This document shows, in pieces, positions 26,101 to 34,459 of a stretch of 45,750 nucleotides of DNA. Location of the stretch: NCBI GenBank assembly GCA_963845495.1, contig CAWJTH010000210.1:1-45750 (forward strand). Reading direction: 5' to 3'. The position numbers and the translations under genes are program-made. Under the pieces are notes generated by a model, which did no database searches, had not been told where the DNA came from, and was given only the letters and a program-made list of their open reading frames with translations. The DNA is from JAZKFT01 sp963845495. Its GTDB lineage: Bacteria; Bacteroidota; Bacteroidia; Chitinophagales; Chitinophagaceae. Within the stretch, counting starts at the first letter, position 1; each line of letters starts with the position of its first letter.

Positions 26101-26407
26101 CATTGGTTTTGCCATCAACAGGAATTTCTTTCTGGTCGAAACCAATGTAAGAAAAAACTAAGGTTGGGTTATTTTTACTTACTTTAATGGTAAAAGTACC
26201 ATCGTTGCCAGATAAAGCAGTTGTGGTGGTTCCTTTAACTTTCACAGTTACATTGGCTAAAGCTTTGCCATTGTCATCCGTCACTGTTCCGGTAACTGTT
26301 GTTTGTTCGGTACTTACTGCTTTTTGAGCGTTCAGTTGGGCATAAACCATGCACAGAAAAACTGTGAGGAATGCAATGCCCTTTCTTAAGGAGACATTAA
26401 TTTTCAT
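23165..26407 (-). CDS. SusC/RagA-family TonB-linked outer-membrane receptor
   Basis: The 1080-aa protein (from the ATG at 26407, which gives a signal peptide ending LNAQ) has three parts. A carboxypeptidase-D-like domain follows the signal (VTGTVTDDNGKALANVTVKVKG). The plug (LDEVVVIGYGTQKQRNVTGSI, VVRGAGSITGGTEPLYVIDGFPMD, IQVLKDAAASAIYGSRAANGVVLITTK) carries the SusC signature. The rest is a C-terminal beta-barrel with ITVGINFTL as the last strand. An upstream ATG at 26497 would add 30 residues before the signal and is unlikely. It imports the ligand delivered by its SusD partner using TonB energy. No regulator is adjacent. Confidence 0.93.
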   Translation of the reverse strand: MKINVSLRKGIAFLTVFLCMVYAQLNAQKAVSTEQTTVTGTVTDDNGKALANVTVKVKGTTTTALSGNDGTFTIKVSKNNPTLVFSYIGFDQKEIPVDGKTNVSVSLVNAQKALDEVVVIGYGTQKQRNVTGSIAVFDAKQVEEKPIARIDQAMIGQMAGVQVKQQTGAPGAGFSIVVRGAGSITGGTEPLYVIDGFPMDVVSQNSAGGFTANPLNNLNASDIESIQVLKDAAASAIYGSRAANGVVLITTKRGKIGKAQININAYTGTSSVSKKLDMLNAPEWIAQSTELANYKWVNSGTGRSADQTNDQRRAILGLAPGAYNVTYMADDRWSQPGHPGLQYVDWQDAAFRNAPFQNYEVSASGGNESVRYFVSGNYLNQTGVLLNSGYTNYSGRANIEITASKKFKIGLNLAPSYSETNSPAAEGKDAQLSKLFNMTPVVEDSAGLNSGAGKNAVYGWASSSISPVAFLNNTLNLTKITRLLYSMYGEYQVINGLTLRSTINYDEQNLDKKTYNSDFVGGNITNYLTSPGKSSSGSYSGSKKQNFVSENTINYNKTFNEKHNFAFVAGMSYSYTHYESFTISTAGGFANDVVQTLNNAAAATSGVTVTGNTSETNNTLYSVFGRLQYSYLGKYLLSASLRRDAASRFGSDYRWGTFPSLSAGWRVSDENFMKNVTFVSDVKVRASYGKSGSSNIPDYGSIPTITTSNYNFGGSTPTSVIGQVASGLPNPQLHWELSNSYDAGLDASFLHNRLNFTFDVYQKLSTDLFLNIPTLAASGFLSSLQNIGSVNNAGIELGLNAAIVRNKDFQWNVSGNIAFNHNKVKKLGIDGAPINIPTGYGGNPPYLLQIGLPLYSYFLVKTTGILTAADMADAKVAKLSGETVGDAKYQDYDGNGIIDANDRQVLGQPNPKYTWGVTNNFRYKAFDLSIQMYGQHGGAIYSFLGRAIDNPANGRNTTLGIWRDRWTATNQNYNAPRGKIGEAYTIPLFTSDWLYSSDFFRIQSVTLGYNLKSVVKAGFLTAARIYASAQNIFNRDQYKGGVNPEAANTNVSGNSSYPIPGDYGAMPLNKTITVGINFTL

Positions 26408-26610
26408 AAGGCTAATTAATTTTAACAATCTTTGAGGCGATAAATGTACAAGTGTGGAATAAGTAGCGTCATCCTGCACTATCCTGAAAAAAAACATTAG
26501 TAGATTTTAACAAAAAAAATTCACAATTATTTAACTATAAACAAATTGAGAAGAACATAGAGGCTTTTTTCAACCAAAACGCTGCTTATCCCAAAACCAT
26601 TTTTCATACT

Positions 26611-26618
26611 TATTTTTG
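26611..26618 (+). promoter_or_regulatory. Possible -7 box of the GlcD/GlcF-like gene
   Basis: TATTTTTG is an exact TAnnTTTG match, 22 bp before the ATG at 26640. No TTG element was found at the usual distance upstream. Confidence 0.3.
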
Positions 26619-26639
26619 TGCCGAACTTTTTTATAAAAA

Positions 26640-29582
26640 ATGACCGAACAACTGCGTGGACTAGCCAAAGAATTGCAAGGCGATCTTTATTTAGACAAAA
26701 CAATCCGAACCCTTTATGCTACCGATGCTTCAGCTTATAGAGAAATGCCTTTGGCTGTGGCTATCCCAAAATCAGTAGATGATATTAAAAAGTTGATCCG
26801 TTTTGCCAATGACAATCACACCTCATTAATTCCAAGAACTGCCGGCACTTCGTTGGCAGGGCAAGTGGTTGGAAAAGGAATTATTGTGGACGTAAGTAAA
26901 AATTTCACACAAATATTAGAATTAAATAAAGCAGAAAACTGGGTACGGGTTCAGCCGGGCGTAATTCGGGATGAATTGAATATGTTCCTGAAACCTCACG
27001 GTTTATTTTTCGGCCCAGAAACCTCAACCGCCAACCGTGCCATGATTGGCGGTATGGTTGGAAATAATAGCTGCGGCAGCAACAGCCTGGTTTACCGAAG
27101 TACAAGAGAACATTTGTTGGAAGTAAAAACCATTTTAAGCGATGGCAGCGAAGCTGAATTTAAAGCTTTAAGTTTAGATGACTTCCATGCCAAATGTGAG
27201 GGCGAAACGTTAGAGGCTAACATTTATAAGACGGTTCGCAGCATGTTGGGCAATTATGATAACCAGCAAGAAATTAGAAAGGAGTTCCCGAAGAAAACCG
27301 TTGAACGCCGGAATACAGGCTACGCCGTTGATATGTTGTTGGACACTGCACCTTTTGCCGTTGGCGAAGCTGATTTTAATTTTTGCAAATTGATTGCCGG
27401 CAGTGAAGGGACACTTGCATTTATTACCGAAATAAAATTACATGTAAACCCGTTGCCACCAAAAGAAACCGGCTTGCTTTGCGTGCATTTTAATAACGTT
27501 GACGAATCTTTACGGGCTAATTTAATTGCATTAAAATATGGCCCAAGCGCCAGCGAATTGATTGACCATTATATTTTGGAATGTACAAAAGATAATATCG
27601 AACAAAGTAAAAACCGCTTTTTTGTTCAGGGCGACCCCGGCGCTATTTTGGTGGTGGAAATTGCAAAAGATACCCGGGAAGAAATTACGGCCATTACAAA
27701 TCAAATTGAAGCCGACATGCGGGCTGCCAATCTCGGCTATCATTTTCCGTTGTTATTTGGCGAAGACACAAAAAAAATATGGACACTCCGTAAAGCTGGC
27801 TTGGGTTTACTCAGCAATTTACCCGGCGATGAAAAAGCGGTTCCCGTAATTGAAGACACGGCGGTTGATGTAAATGATTTACCAGCATTTATTAGAGACT
27901 TTAATGTTATTTTAAAGAAACACAACTTGTTTTGCGTGCATTACGCACATGCGGGAAGCGGCGAAATCCATCTACGCCCCATCATCAATTTAAAAACGGA
28001 AGAAGGCAATAAACTGTTCAGGATCATTGCCGAAGAAATTGCGACACTGGTAAAACAATACAAAGGCTCGCTAAGTGGCGAACACGGCGATGGCCGTTTG
28101 CGTGGTGAATTTATCGAGCAGATGGTCGGCAAAAAAAATTATCAATTGTTGAAACAGATCAAGCAGGTTTGGGATCCCAACAACATTTTCAATCCCAATA
28201 AAATTGTGGATACGCCCAGCATGAACACTATGCTGCGCTACACGCCCGGACAAAAAACGCCTGCTTTCAAAACCGTTTTCCGCTACCACGACCAAGATGT
28301 GTTGCAACATGCCGAACAATGCAATGGCAGCGGCGATTGTAGGAAAACGCAATTGAGTGGCGGCACCATGTGTCCATCGTTTATGGCTACGCGAAACGAA
28401 AAAGATACCACCCGTGCAAGAGCAAATATTTTGCGGGAATTTTTAACCAATTCCGACAAGGCAAATCGTTTCGACCATAAAGAAATTTACGAAGTGATGG
28501 ATTTGTGCCTGAGTTGCAAAGGTTGCAAAAGCGAATGCCCCAGCAACGTGGACATGGCGAAATTGAAAGCTGAATTTTTGCAGCAATATTATGATGCAAA
28601 CGGTGTTCCGTTTCGCAGTAAATTAATTGCCAATTTTACTAAAACGGCTAAACTTGGTGCCATTGCGCCTAGCATGTATAATTGGGCAAACAAAAACAAA
28701 ACAACCAGTAGCCTCATCAAAAAGTGGAGCGGCTTTGCATTGGAAAGATCGATGCCGTTGATGTATAAAACGACTTTGCGGAGTTGGTTCAAAAAGACGA
28801 TAGACGACAGACGACGGACGACTTTGAACAGTGGTCTGTTGTCCGCCGTCCATCGTCAGGCTTACTTTTTCTGCGATGAATTCACTAATTACAATGATAC
28901 CGAAATTGGCATAAAAGCCATACTGTTATTGGAAAAATTAGGGTACGAAGTAAAAATAATAGAGCATGGCGAAAGCGGAAGGACTTGGTTATCAAAAGGT
29001 TTGATAAGAAAAGGAAAAGAAATCGCCAACCAACAAATTAAGTTATTTGCACCGCTGATAAATGAAACAACGCCGCTCATTGGCATCGAACCATCTGCCA
29101 TTTTAACTTTTAGGGACGAATACATTGATTTAGCAACTGATGAGAATTTAGATGCGGCAAAAAAACTGTCTAAAAATGTTTTTTTAATAGATGAATTTAT
29201 TGCCAACGAAATAACAAAAGGCCACATCGACAAAAATCTTTTTACCAAAGAAAAAAAACAAGTGGTATTGCACGGCCATTGCCAGCAAAAAGCTTTGGGC
29301 AGCGTTGCACCTTCGGTAAAAATTTTATCTTTTCCTGAAAATTATTCGGTACAAACAATCCCGTCTGGCTGCTGCGGCATGGCGGGTAGTTTTGGATATG
29401 AAAAAGAACATTACGATTTAAGCATGCAAATTGGTGAATTAGTGTTATTACCAACGGTTCGCAAACAAGCCGAAGACACCATTATTGCAGCACCTGGCAC
29501 CAGTTGCCGCCACCAAATAAAAGACGGAACGGGAAGGAAAGCAAAACATCCGGTTGAGATTTTGTATGAAGCGTTAGTGTGA
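26640..29582 (+). CDS. Fused FAD-linked oxidase and Fe-S/CCG-domain protein (GlcD-GlcF/D-lactate dehydrogenase type)
   Basis: The 980-aa protein fuses two parts. The N-terminal half (about 1-540) is a type-4 FAD-binding oxidase: AIPKSVDDIKKLI, PRTAGTSLAGQ, GMVGNNSCGSNS, GSEGTLAFITEIKL and HAGSGEIHLRP. The C-terminal half has 4Fe-4S ligands, including CLSCKGCKSECPS (about 625), and a CCG-type domain with GHCQQKAL and PSGCCGMAGSFGYE. This layout matches D-2-hydroxyacid dehydrogenases such as GlcD/GlcF fusions or Dld2/YdiJ-like proteins that feed electrons to quinones. The substrate, lactate, glycolate or 2-hydroxyglutarate, cannot be told. About 21 residues near position 720-740 are encoded by nine heptamer units (28794-28856), an apparent in-frame insertion between the Fe-S and CCG parts. 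Confidence 0.88.
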   Translation: MTEQLRGLAKELQGDLYLDKTIRTLYATDASAYREMPLAVAIPKSVDDIKKLIRFANDNHTSLIPRTAGTSLAGQVVGKGIIVDVSKNFTQILELNKAENWVRVQPGVIRDELNMFLKPHGLFFGPETSTANRAMIGGMVGNNSCGSNSLVYRSTREHLLEVKTILSDGSEAEFKALSLDDFHAKCEGETLEANIYKTVRSMLGNYDNQQEIRKEFPKKTVERRNTGYAVDMLLDTAPFAVGEADFNFCKLIAGSEGTLAFITEIKLHVNPLPPKETGLLCVHFNNVDESLRANLIALKYGPSASELIDHYILECTKDNIEQSKNRFFVQGDPGAILVVEIAKDTREEITAITNQIEADMRAANLGYHFPLLFGEDTKKIWTLRKAGLGLLSNLPGDEKAVPVIEDTAVDVNDLPAFIRDFNVILKKHNLFCVHYAHAGSGEIHLRPIINLKTEEGNKLFRIIAEEIATLVKQYKGSLSGEHGDGRLRGEFIEQMVGKKNYQLLKQIKQVWDPNNIFNPNKIVDTPSMNTMLRYTPGQKTPAFKTVFRYHDQDVLQHAEQCNGSGDCRKTQLSGGTMCPSFMATRNEKDTTRARANILREFLTNSDKANRFDHKEIYEVMDLCLSCKGCKSECPSNVDMAKLKAEFLQQYYDANGVPFRSKLIANFTKTAKLGAIAPSMYNWANKNKTTSSLIKKWSGFALERSMPLMYKTTLRSWFKKTIDDRRRTTLNSGLLSAVHRQAYFFCDEFTNYNDTEIGIKAILLLEKLGYEVKIIEHGESGRTWLSKGLIRKGKEIANQQIKLFAPLINETTPLIGIEPSAILTFRDEYIDLATDENLDAAKKLSKNVFLIDEFIANEITKGHIDKNLFTKEKKQVVLHGHCQQKALGSVAPSVKILSFPENYSVQTIPSGCCGMAGSFGYEKEHYDLSMQIGELVLLPTVRKQAEDTIIAAPGTSCRHQIKDGTGRKAKHPVEILYEALV
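28794..28857. repeat. In-frame nine-unit heptamer hairpin inside the oxidase gene
   Basis: Nine consecutive 7-mers: aagacga, tagacga, cagacga, cggacga, ctttgaa, cagtggt, ctgttgt, ccgccgt, ccatcgt. The first four and last four units form an imperfect inverted repeat (28796-28822 against 28831-28857, 21 of 27 positions identical) with an 8-bp centre. Sixty-three bases equal 21 codons, so the frame is kept. Confidence 0.8.
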
Positions 29583-29618
29583 TAAAACGCATTAAACTTA
29601 GGATAATTAAACAATTTG

Positions 29619-29626
29619 TAAGTTTG
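29619..29626 (+). promoter_or_regulatory. Possible -7 box of the Rpn-like gene
   Basis: TAAGTTTG matches TAnnTTTG exactly, 18 bp before the ATG at 29645. No clear -33 element was seen. Confidence 0.3.
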
Positions 29627-29644
29627 TAATATAAAATAAAAGAA

Positions 29645-30457
29645 ATGGTTATTGCGAACCCGATTTTTGATGTGGTTTTTAAGCGAATGATGGAAAATGA
29701 TAAAGTGGCCAAATTTTTCATTGGCACCATGTTGGAGCAAACCATTGAGACTGTTGAAGTAAAACCCCAAGAATTTACATATACAGATGAACTTGCTGGG
29801 CTTGCTGTTTTTAGACTTGATTTTATTGCAACCATCAAGACAGAATCGGGTGAATACAAAAAAGTTTTAATTGAAATCCAAAAAGCAAAAAATCAAATTG
29901 ATTTAATGCGTTTTAGAAACTATTTAGCAGAGCAATACAAAAAAGAAGACACAATTGATGAAGAAAAAATAATCTTACCTATTACAACGATTTATATTTT
30001 GGGTTTTAAGTTACCTGAAATCCTTTCACCATGTTTGAAAGTTGAAAGAAATTATAAAGACTTGATAAACAAAACAATTATTGAAACAAAAAGCGATTTT
30101 GTAGAGAAACTAACCCACGATAGTTTTATTGTTCAAGTAGAAAGAATTACAGATCGTTACCAAACTAAACTCGATAAACTTTTAAGTTTATTTGAACAAA
30201 AGAATTTTACTGATGACAAAGGAATTACCAAAGAATTTAATCACGAAGTTGACATTGAGGAAATAAGACTTACAACCGATATACTACATTATTCTGGAAC
30301 AAACCCAATAGAACGAAAAAAAATTGAAACAGAACAAGAAGCTTGGAGAACAGTAAACGCAATGTTTGAAGACAAAGAAAAAAAATATAAAAAGGAATTG
30401 GCCGAGAAGGACAAGTTAATTGAAGAATTATTAAGAAAACTAAATACGCCTAAATAA
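29645..30457 (+). CDS. Rpn/PD-(D/E)XK family nuclease, putative transposase-like
   Basis: The 270-aa protein resembles Rpn-type recombination-promoting nucleases (PDDEXK_2 and Transposase_31 relatives). The N-terminus NPIFDVVFKRMMENDKVAKFFIGTML is typical, and the catalytic core is the aspartate of FRLDFIATI with the E-x-Q-K of KVLIEIQKAKNQ. The C-terminal part is charged and helical, ending in a coiled coil (EEAWRTVNAMFEDKEKKYKKELAEKDKLIEELL in type). Such proteins can cut DNA and promote RecA-independent recombination in the studied examples; others are toxins or phage defence factors. It is convergent with infC, at the place where rpmI and rplT usually follow. No terminal inverted repeats are visible around it. 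Confidence 0.75.
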   Translation: MVIANPIFDVVFKRMMENDKVAKFFIGTMLEQTIETVEVKPQEFTYTDELAGLAVFRLDFIATIKTESGEYKKVLIEIQKAKNQIDLMRFRNYLAEQYKKEDTIDEEKIILPITTIYILGFKLPEILSPCLKVERNYKDLINKTIIETKSDFVEKLTHDSFIVQVERITDRYQTKLDKLLSLFEQKNFTDDKGITKEFNHEVDIEEIRLTTDILHYSGTNPIERKKIETEQEAWRTVNAMFEDKEKKYKKELAEKDKLIEELLRKLNTPK

Positions 30458-30492
30458 AATTTGCTTTATTTAAAACATTCAAAACGCAAATA

Positions 30493-30525
30493 GCCCCGCA
30501 ACAATCCATTGCGGGGCAAATTTTA
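30493..30525. terminator. Bidirectional terminator between the Rpn-like gene and infC
   Basis: Perfect stem GCCCCGCAA (30493-30501) with TTGCGGGGC (30509-30517), followed by a T-rich stretch on the plus strand and an A/T-rich stretch on the other side. Confidence 0.8.
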
Positions 30526-30536
30526 TTGCTATAATA

Positions 30537-31118
30537 TTATGAAGCTTTTTCTTTCTTCTTTGCGCCTTTCGGTGTAAAAATTACCATCATACGCTTGCCT
30601 TCTAATTTCGGTAAACTTTCCAATGTACCAAATTCGCCTAAGCGTTCTGCAAATTTCAACAGCAATAACTCGCCGCGTTCTTTAAACATGATGGCACGTC
30701 CTTTAAATTGAACGTAAGCTTTTACTTTATTGCCATCTTTCAAAAAACCTTCGGCATGTTTTGCCTTAAAGTTGAAATCGTGATCATCGGTACCTGGCGT
30801 AAAACGGATTTCTTTTACTTCACTTTGCTTGGAATTGGCTTTCATTTCCTTTTCCTTGCGCTTTTTCTCGTACAAAAACTTTTTGTAATCGATAGCCTTA
30901 CACACTGGTGGCGCAGCATTGGGTGAAATTTCTACTAAATCTAATTCAAGTTCACGTGCTATTTTCAACGCTTCTTGAAGCGGATAAACACCAACCGTAA
31001 TGTTGTCGCCTACTAAGCGAACTTCATTTGCCCTGATTCGCTCGTTGATACGATGCTCAGGCTCAGGTTGCCTGTTAAAACGTGGGTTAAAGCCTCTCGG
31101 CCTTGGGGGAAATGCCAT
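30537..31118 (-). CDS. infC: Translation initiation factor IF-3
   Basis: The 193-aa protein has both IF-3 domains. The N-terminal domain reads INERIRANEVRLVG, VYPLQEALKIARELELDLVEISPNA and PPVCKAIDYKKFLYEKKR. The C-terminal domain has VKEIRFTPGTDDHDFNFKAKHAEGFL, VKAYVQFKGRAIMF and a lysine-rich tail. IF-3 binds the 30S subunit and controls start-codon fidelity. An extension of about 22 residues rich in Arg, Pro and Phe precedes the first domain. The start is a plain ATG rather than the rare AUU of enterobacteria, so that form of autoregulation is not expected. It follows thrS on the same strand after 80 bp containing an 11-bp inverted repeat. The usual partners rpmI and rplT are absent downstream. 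Confidence 0.95.
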   Translation of the reverse strand: MAFPPRPRGFNPRFNRQPEPEHRINERIRANEVRLVGDNITVGVYPLQEALKIARELELDLVEISPNAAPPVCKAIDYKKFLYEKKRKEKEMKANSKQSEVKEIRFTPGTDDHDFNFKAKHAEGFLKDGNKVKAYVQFKGRAIMFKERGELLLLKFAERLGEFGTLESLPKLEGKRMMVIFTPKGAKKKEKAS

Positions 31119-31152
31119 TAATTGATTTTGGTTAAAAATTTATTTTATTCTC

Positions 31153-31186
31153 TGATGTACGATGGAAATTATTCTATCGTACATCA
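31153..31186. repeat. Perfect 11-bp inverted repeat between thrS and infC
   Basis: TGATGTACGAT (31153-31163) pairs with ATCGTACATCA (31176-31186) across a 12-bp loop. On the transcribed minus strand it would be a hairpin in the thrS-infC spacer, without a good U-tract after it. It may be a regulatory or processing hairpin, or a small member of the heptamer family. Confidence 0.6.
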
Positions 31187-31198
31187 AAAATAGTTTTT

Positions 31199-33139
31199 TT
31201 ATTCAAATGCCCTTTTACTTTCTACTTCTTCTTTTACTATATTCACAAATTCAGCAATAGTAACCGCACCTTGGTCGCCTTTGCCCTGTCTGCGTATAGC
31301 TACTTTGCCTTCGTTTACCTCTTTTTCGCCAATTACCAGCATAAAAGCAACTTTTTCCAATTCGGTATCACGTATTTTTTTTCCAATCTTTTCATTCCTA
31401 TCATCCAATTCAACCCTAATATCTGCTTTTTTTAAAATAGCCAACACTTCTTTGGAATAATCCAAAAATTTATCGCTGATCGGCAAAATCTTTACTTGGG
31501 TTGGTGCCAACCAAAGTGGGAATTTACCGGCGCAATGTTCAATCAATACAGCAATAAAGCGTTCCATACTTCCAAAAGGTGCACGATGAATCATTACCGG
31601 GCGATGCTTCGCATTGTCTTCACCAATATATGTCAAATCGAAGCGCTCTGGCAAATTATAGTCCACTTGAATGGTTCCCAATTGCCATTTACGGCCAATG
31701 GCATCTTTCACCATAAAATCGAGCTTCGGGCCATAAAACGCTGCTTCACCGTACTCAATAAAAGTATTCAACCCTTTTTCTGCCGATGCTTCTATAATTG
31801 CGGCTTCCGCTAATTTCCAATTTTCATCACTACCAATATATTTGCTCCTATCTTCTTTGTCGCGTAGCGAGATCTGCGCTGTAAAATCGGTAAAGTTCAA
31901 TGCATCCAACACATACAGCACAATATCAATCACCTTTTTAAATTCATCCTTTACTTGATTCGGCATACAAAACAGATGTGCATCATCTTGGGTAAAACCG
32001 CGAACCCTTGTTAAACCATGCAATTCTCCGTGTTGCTCATACCTATAAACAGTACCAAACTCTGAAAACCGTAAAGGCAAATCTTTATAGCTTCGGGGCG
32101 ATGTTTTGTAAATCTCGCAATGGTGTGGGCAGTTCATCGGTTTCAGCATAAACTCCTCTCCTTCTTGTGGCGTTTTTATGGGCTGAAAACTATCCTTGCC
32201 GTACTTTTCATAATGACCGCTGGTTACATATAAATTTTTATGTCCGATATGTGGCGTAATTACAGGCAAATAACCCGAATCAGCTTGCGTTTTTTGTAGA
32301 AATTGCTGCAAACGTTCACGCAGCATGGTACCTTTTGGCAACCAAAGTGGCAAACCCATACCAACTTTTTCAGAAAAAGCAAACAGTTCCATTTCTTTCC
32401 CCAACTTGCGATGGTCGCGTTTTTTGGCTTCTTCCATCAACAAATTGTATTCATCCAATTCTTTTTTATTGGGAAAAGTAATACCGTAAATACGGGTAAG
32501 CATTTTATTTTTTTCATCGCCACGCCAATATGCCCCGGCAATATTGTTTAACTGGATTGCTTTAATAAACCCTGTGTTGGGGATATGCGGGCCGCGACAT
32601 AAATCGGTAAAACCGCCTTGACTATAAAAAGTAATTTGCCCATCTTGCAAACCGTCAATCAATTCAAGTTTGTAAGGGTCTTGTTTCTTCGTAAAATAAT
32701 CAATCGCATCGGCCTTCGAAACTTCCGTTCTGTTAAAAACTTCGTTTTGTTTGGCCAATTCGGCCATTTTTACTTCAATTTTCCGAAGATCTTCTTCTAC
32801 AATTTGCCTGTCGCCTAAATCAATATCGTAATAAAAGCCACGTTCCAACGGTGGACCGATGGCAAATTTTGTTTCGGGAAAAATTGCTTGGATGGCTTCG
32901 GCCATTAAATGTGCAGACGAATGCCAGAACGTACTTTTCCCTTCTGCATCGTCCCATTTTAAAAAGTTTATGGTAGCATCAGTCGTTATAGGCCGGCTTA
33001 AATCCCATACCTGCCCATTTACTTTAGCTGCCAATATATTACGTGCCAAACCTTCTGAAATAGATTTTGCAACAGCCATGCTGGTAGTTCCACTTTCATA
33101 CTGCCTTATCGCTCCGTCTGGAAAAGTTATATTTATCAT
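31199..33139 (-). CDS. thrS: Threonyl-tRNA synthetase
   Basis: The 646-aa enzyme has the full bacterial layout. A TGS domain covers about residues 1-62. The editing/SAD domain carries HSSAHLMAEA near 76 and CRGPH near 182. The class II catalytic core includes MNCPHHCEIY (zinc and ATP region), RYEQHGELHGLTRVRGFTQDDAH (motif 2) and HRAPFGSMERFIAVLIEH (motif 3). A C-terminal anticodon-binding domain starts near 540 (PLWLAPTQVKILPIS). It charges tRNA-Thr and edits mischarged serine. It is followed by infC, the usual order in many bacteria. The ATG at 33139 gives the normal N-terminus (MINITFPDG). Confidence 0.97.
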   Translation of the reverse strand: MINITFPDGAIRQYESGTTSMAVAKSISEGLARNILAAKVNGQVWDLSRPITTDATINFLKWDDAEGKSTFWHSSAHLMAEAIQAIFPETKFAIGPPLERGFYYDIDLGDRQIVEEDLRKIEVKMAELAKQNEVFNRTEVSKADAIDYFTKKQDPYKLELIDGLQDGQITFYSQGGFTDLCRGPHIPNTGFIKAIQLNNIAGAYWRGDEKNKMLTRIYGITFPNKKELDEYNLLMEEAKKRDHRKLGKEMELFAFSEKVGMGLPLWLPKGTMLRERLQQFLQKTQADSGYLPVITPHIGHKNLYVTSGHYEKYGKDSFQPIKTPQEGEEFMLKPMNCPHHCEIYKTSPRSYKDLPLRFSEFGTVYRYEQHGELHGLTRVRGFTQDDAHLFCMPNQVKDEFKKVIDIVLYVLDALNFTDFTAQISLRDKEDRSKYIGSDENWKLAEAAIIEASAEKGLNTFIEYGEAAFYGPKLDFMVKDAIGRKWQLGTIQVDYNLPERFDLTYIGEDNAKHRPVMIHRAPFGSMERFIAVLIEHCAGKFPLWLAPTQVKILPISDKFLDYSKEVLAILKKADIRVELDDRNEKIGKKIRDTELEKVAFMLVIGEKEVNEGKVAIRRQGKGDQGAVTIAEFVNIVKEEVESKRAFE

Positions 33140-33209
33140 CTGATTATGTATCTTCCCTTAATTTTAGGACTGCGAAATTAACAAACAATTACCTACGTAA
33201 CACAACCGA

Positions 33210-33239
33210 TTGTCTAATGCAATTGTAATTTTATTTTTG
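33210..33239 (+). promoter_or_regulatory. Promoter of the 395-aa secreted protein gene
   Basis: TTG (33210-33212), a 19-bp spacer, and TATTTTTG (33232-33239) match the Bacteroidota TTTG-N19-TAnnTTTG layout. The start codon is at 33265, giving a leader of about 20 nt. Confidence 0.55.
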
Positions 33240-33264
33240 GACTATTATTTTACCAAGGAACGAT

Positions 33265-34452
33265 ATGAAAAGGTTTTTATCCCTGCTACTTATTACTATT
33301 TGCTTTGCTAAAACAAACGCACAAGATATTACGGGCATTTGGACGGGGACATTTTACACCAACAAAATTGAAATGCTGTACGGCTCCAACAATCGCTACG
33401 AAGTACAGATAGATAATGTTGGTCGGATGATTAAAGGCATTACTTATTCTTATGGCTCAAACGGCTTTTACGGAAAATCGTCTATTGTGGGCATGTGGAC
33501 GCCAACCACAAAAAATATTATTTTTAAGGAAGACAATTTGCTGGACTATAAAAATGCGGATAAAGATGCTGTTGAAATGTTTACTTGCTACCTTGAATAT
33601 CGCAAAGAAGGTGACAAGGAAATATTGGAAGGCGATTTTAACAGCGTGCGGTATAAAACAGATATTGATGGTGCCAGCGGTAAAATTTATTTAGAAAGAA
33701 CTACCGTCTCACATTTTAAAAAGGAGCCTTTTATTTTACGCAAGGAAAAAGAAGATTCCTTAAAAACAGCAAAGAAGTTTTTGCCCAATAGCATGGCAAA
33801 AAAAATACCCTTAAAAAATAAAAACGAAGAAAAAAAACCTGCCACATCCGTAAAGCAAAAGCCTACAACAAATGATGTGGTAAATAACAAACCAAAAGTT
33901 ACGCCGCCTCCTGTTGCAAAAACAACGCCGAAAAACAATAATCCGGTAGCCATTTCAAAACCGAAAATAACACAGCCTACAAAACCAATAGTTAGGTCGA
34001 ACCCCGCTGATTCCGCCAAAAGGACAATATTAAAACCTGCTCCAGAAGTTGTTGTTGAACAACCCAAAAAATTGACCGCACCGGCCGAATTGCCAAAGGT
34101 TTTAAAAGAAAGAACGAACGAACTTTTTAAAACAATTCCTGTTTCTGCCAACGAAATTGAAGTGGATTTTTATGACAATGGCGAAGTAGACGGAGATACA
34201 ATAAGCGTTTATTTAAATGGCCGATTATTGGCTTCGCACCGCGGTTTAACCACAGAACCAATTACTTTCAAAATAAAAATAGATGCCGACAACCCCGAAC
34301 AAGAAATTGTAATGGTAGCAGAAAATTTGGGAACAATTCCACCAAATACGGCCTTGATGATTGCAAAATTTGACGGTAAAAGATACGATGTAAACCTTTC
34401 GTCAAACGAACAAAAAAATGCAATGGTGCGATTTAAGTATCAAAAAGAATAA
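33265..34452 (+). CDS. Secreted two-domain protein with Lys/Pro-rich linker, function unknown
   Basis: The 395-aa protein has a signal peptide (residues 1-19, ending TNAQ). An N-terminal lipocalin-like beta domain (DITGIWTGTFYTNK..., about 20-145) follows. The middle (about 155-270) is low-complexity, rich in Lys, Pro, Thr and Asn, and looks disordered. The C-terminus (about 290-395, EVDFYDNGEVDGDTISVYLNG) is an Ig-like beta domain with conserved GDTISVYLNG and LIMVAENLG-type strands. This combination is common among uncharacterised Chitinophagaceae proteins. A role in the periplasm or at the surface is likely, but no activity is known. A good promoter precedes it, and a short inverted repeat separates it from the DUF58 gene. 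Confidence 0.72.
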   Translation: MKRFLSLLLITICFAKTNAQDITGIWTGTFYTNKIEMLYGSNNRYEVQIDNVGRMIKGITYSYGSNGFYGKSSIVGMWTPTTKNIIFKEDNLLDYKNADKDAVEMFTCYLEYRKEGDKEILEGDFNSVRYKTDIDGASGKIYLERTTVSHFKKEPFILRKEKEDSLKTAKKFLPNSMAKKIPLKNKNEEKKPATSVKQKPTTNDVVNNKPKVTPPPVAKTTPKNNNPVAISKPKITQPTKPIVRSNPADSAKRTILKPAPEVVVEQPKKLTAPAELPKVLKERTNELFKTIPVSANEIEVDFYDNGEVDGDTISVYLNGRLLASHRGLTTEPITFKIKIDADNPEQEIVMVAENLGTIPPNTALMIAKFDGKRYDVNLSSNEQKNAMVRFKYQKE

Positions 34453-34459
34453 GCTATTT

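Noticed and set aside
29645..30457. Complete insertion sequence around the Rpn-like gene
   Set aside because: No terminal inverted repeats or target duplications could be found at its borders.
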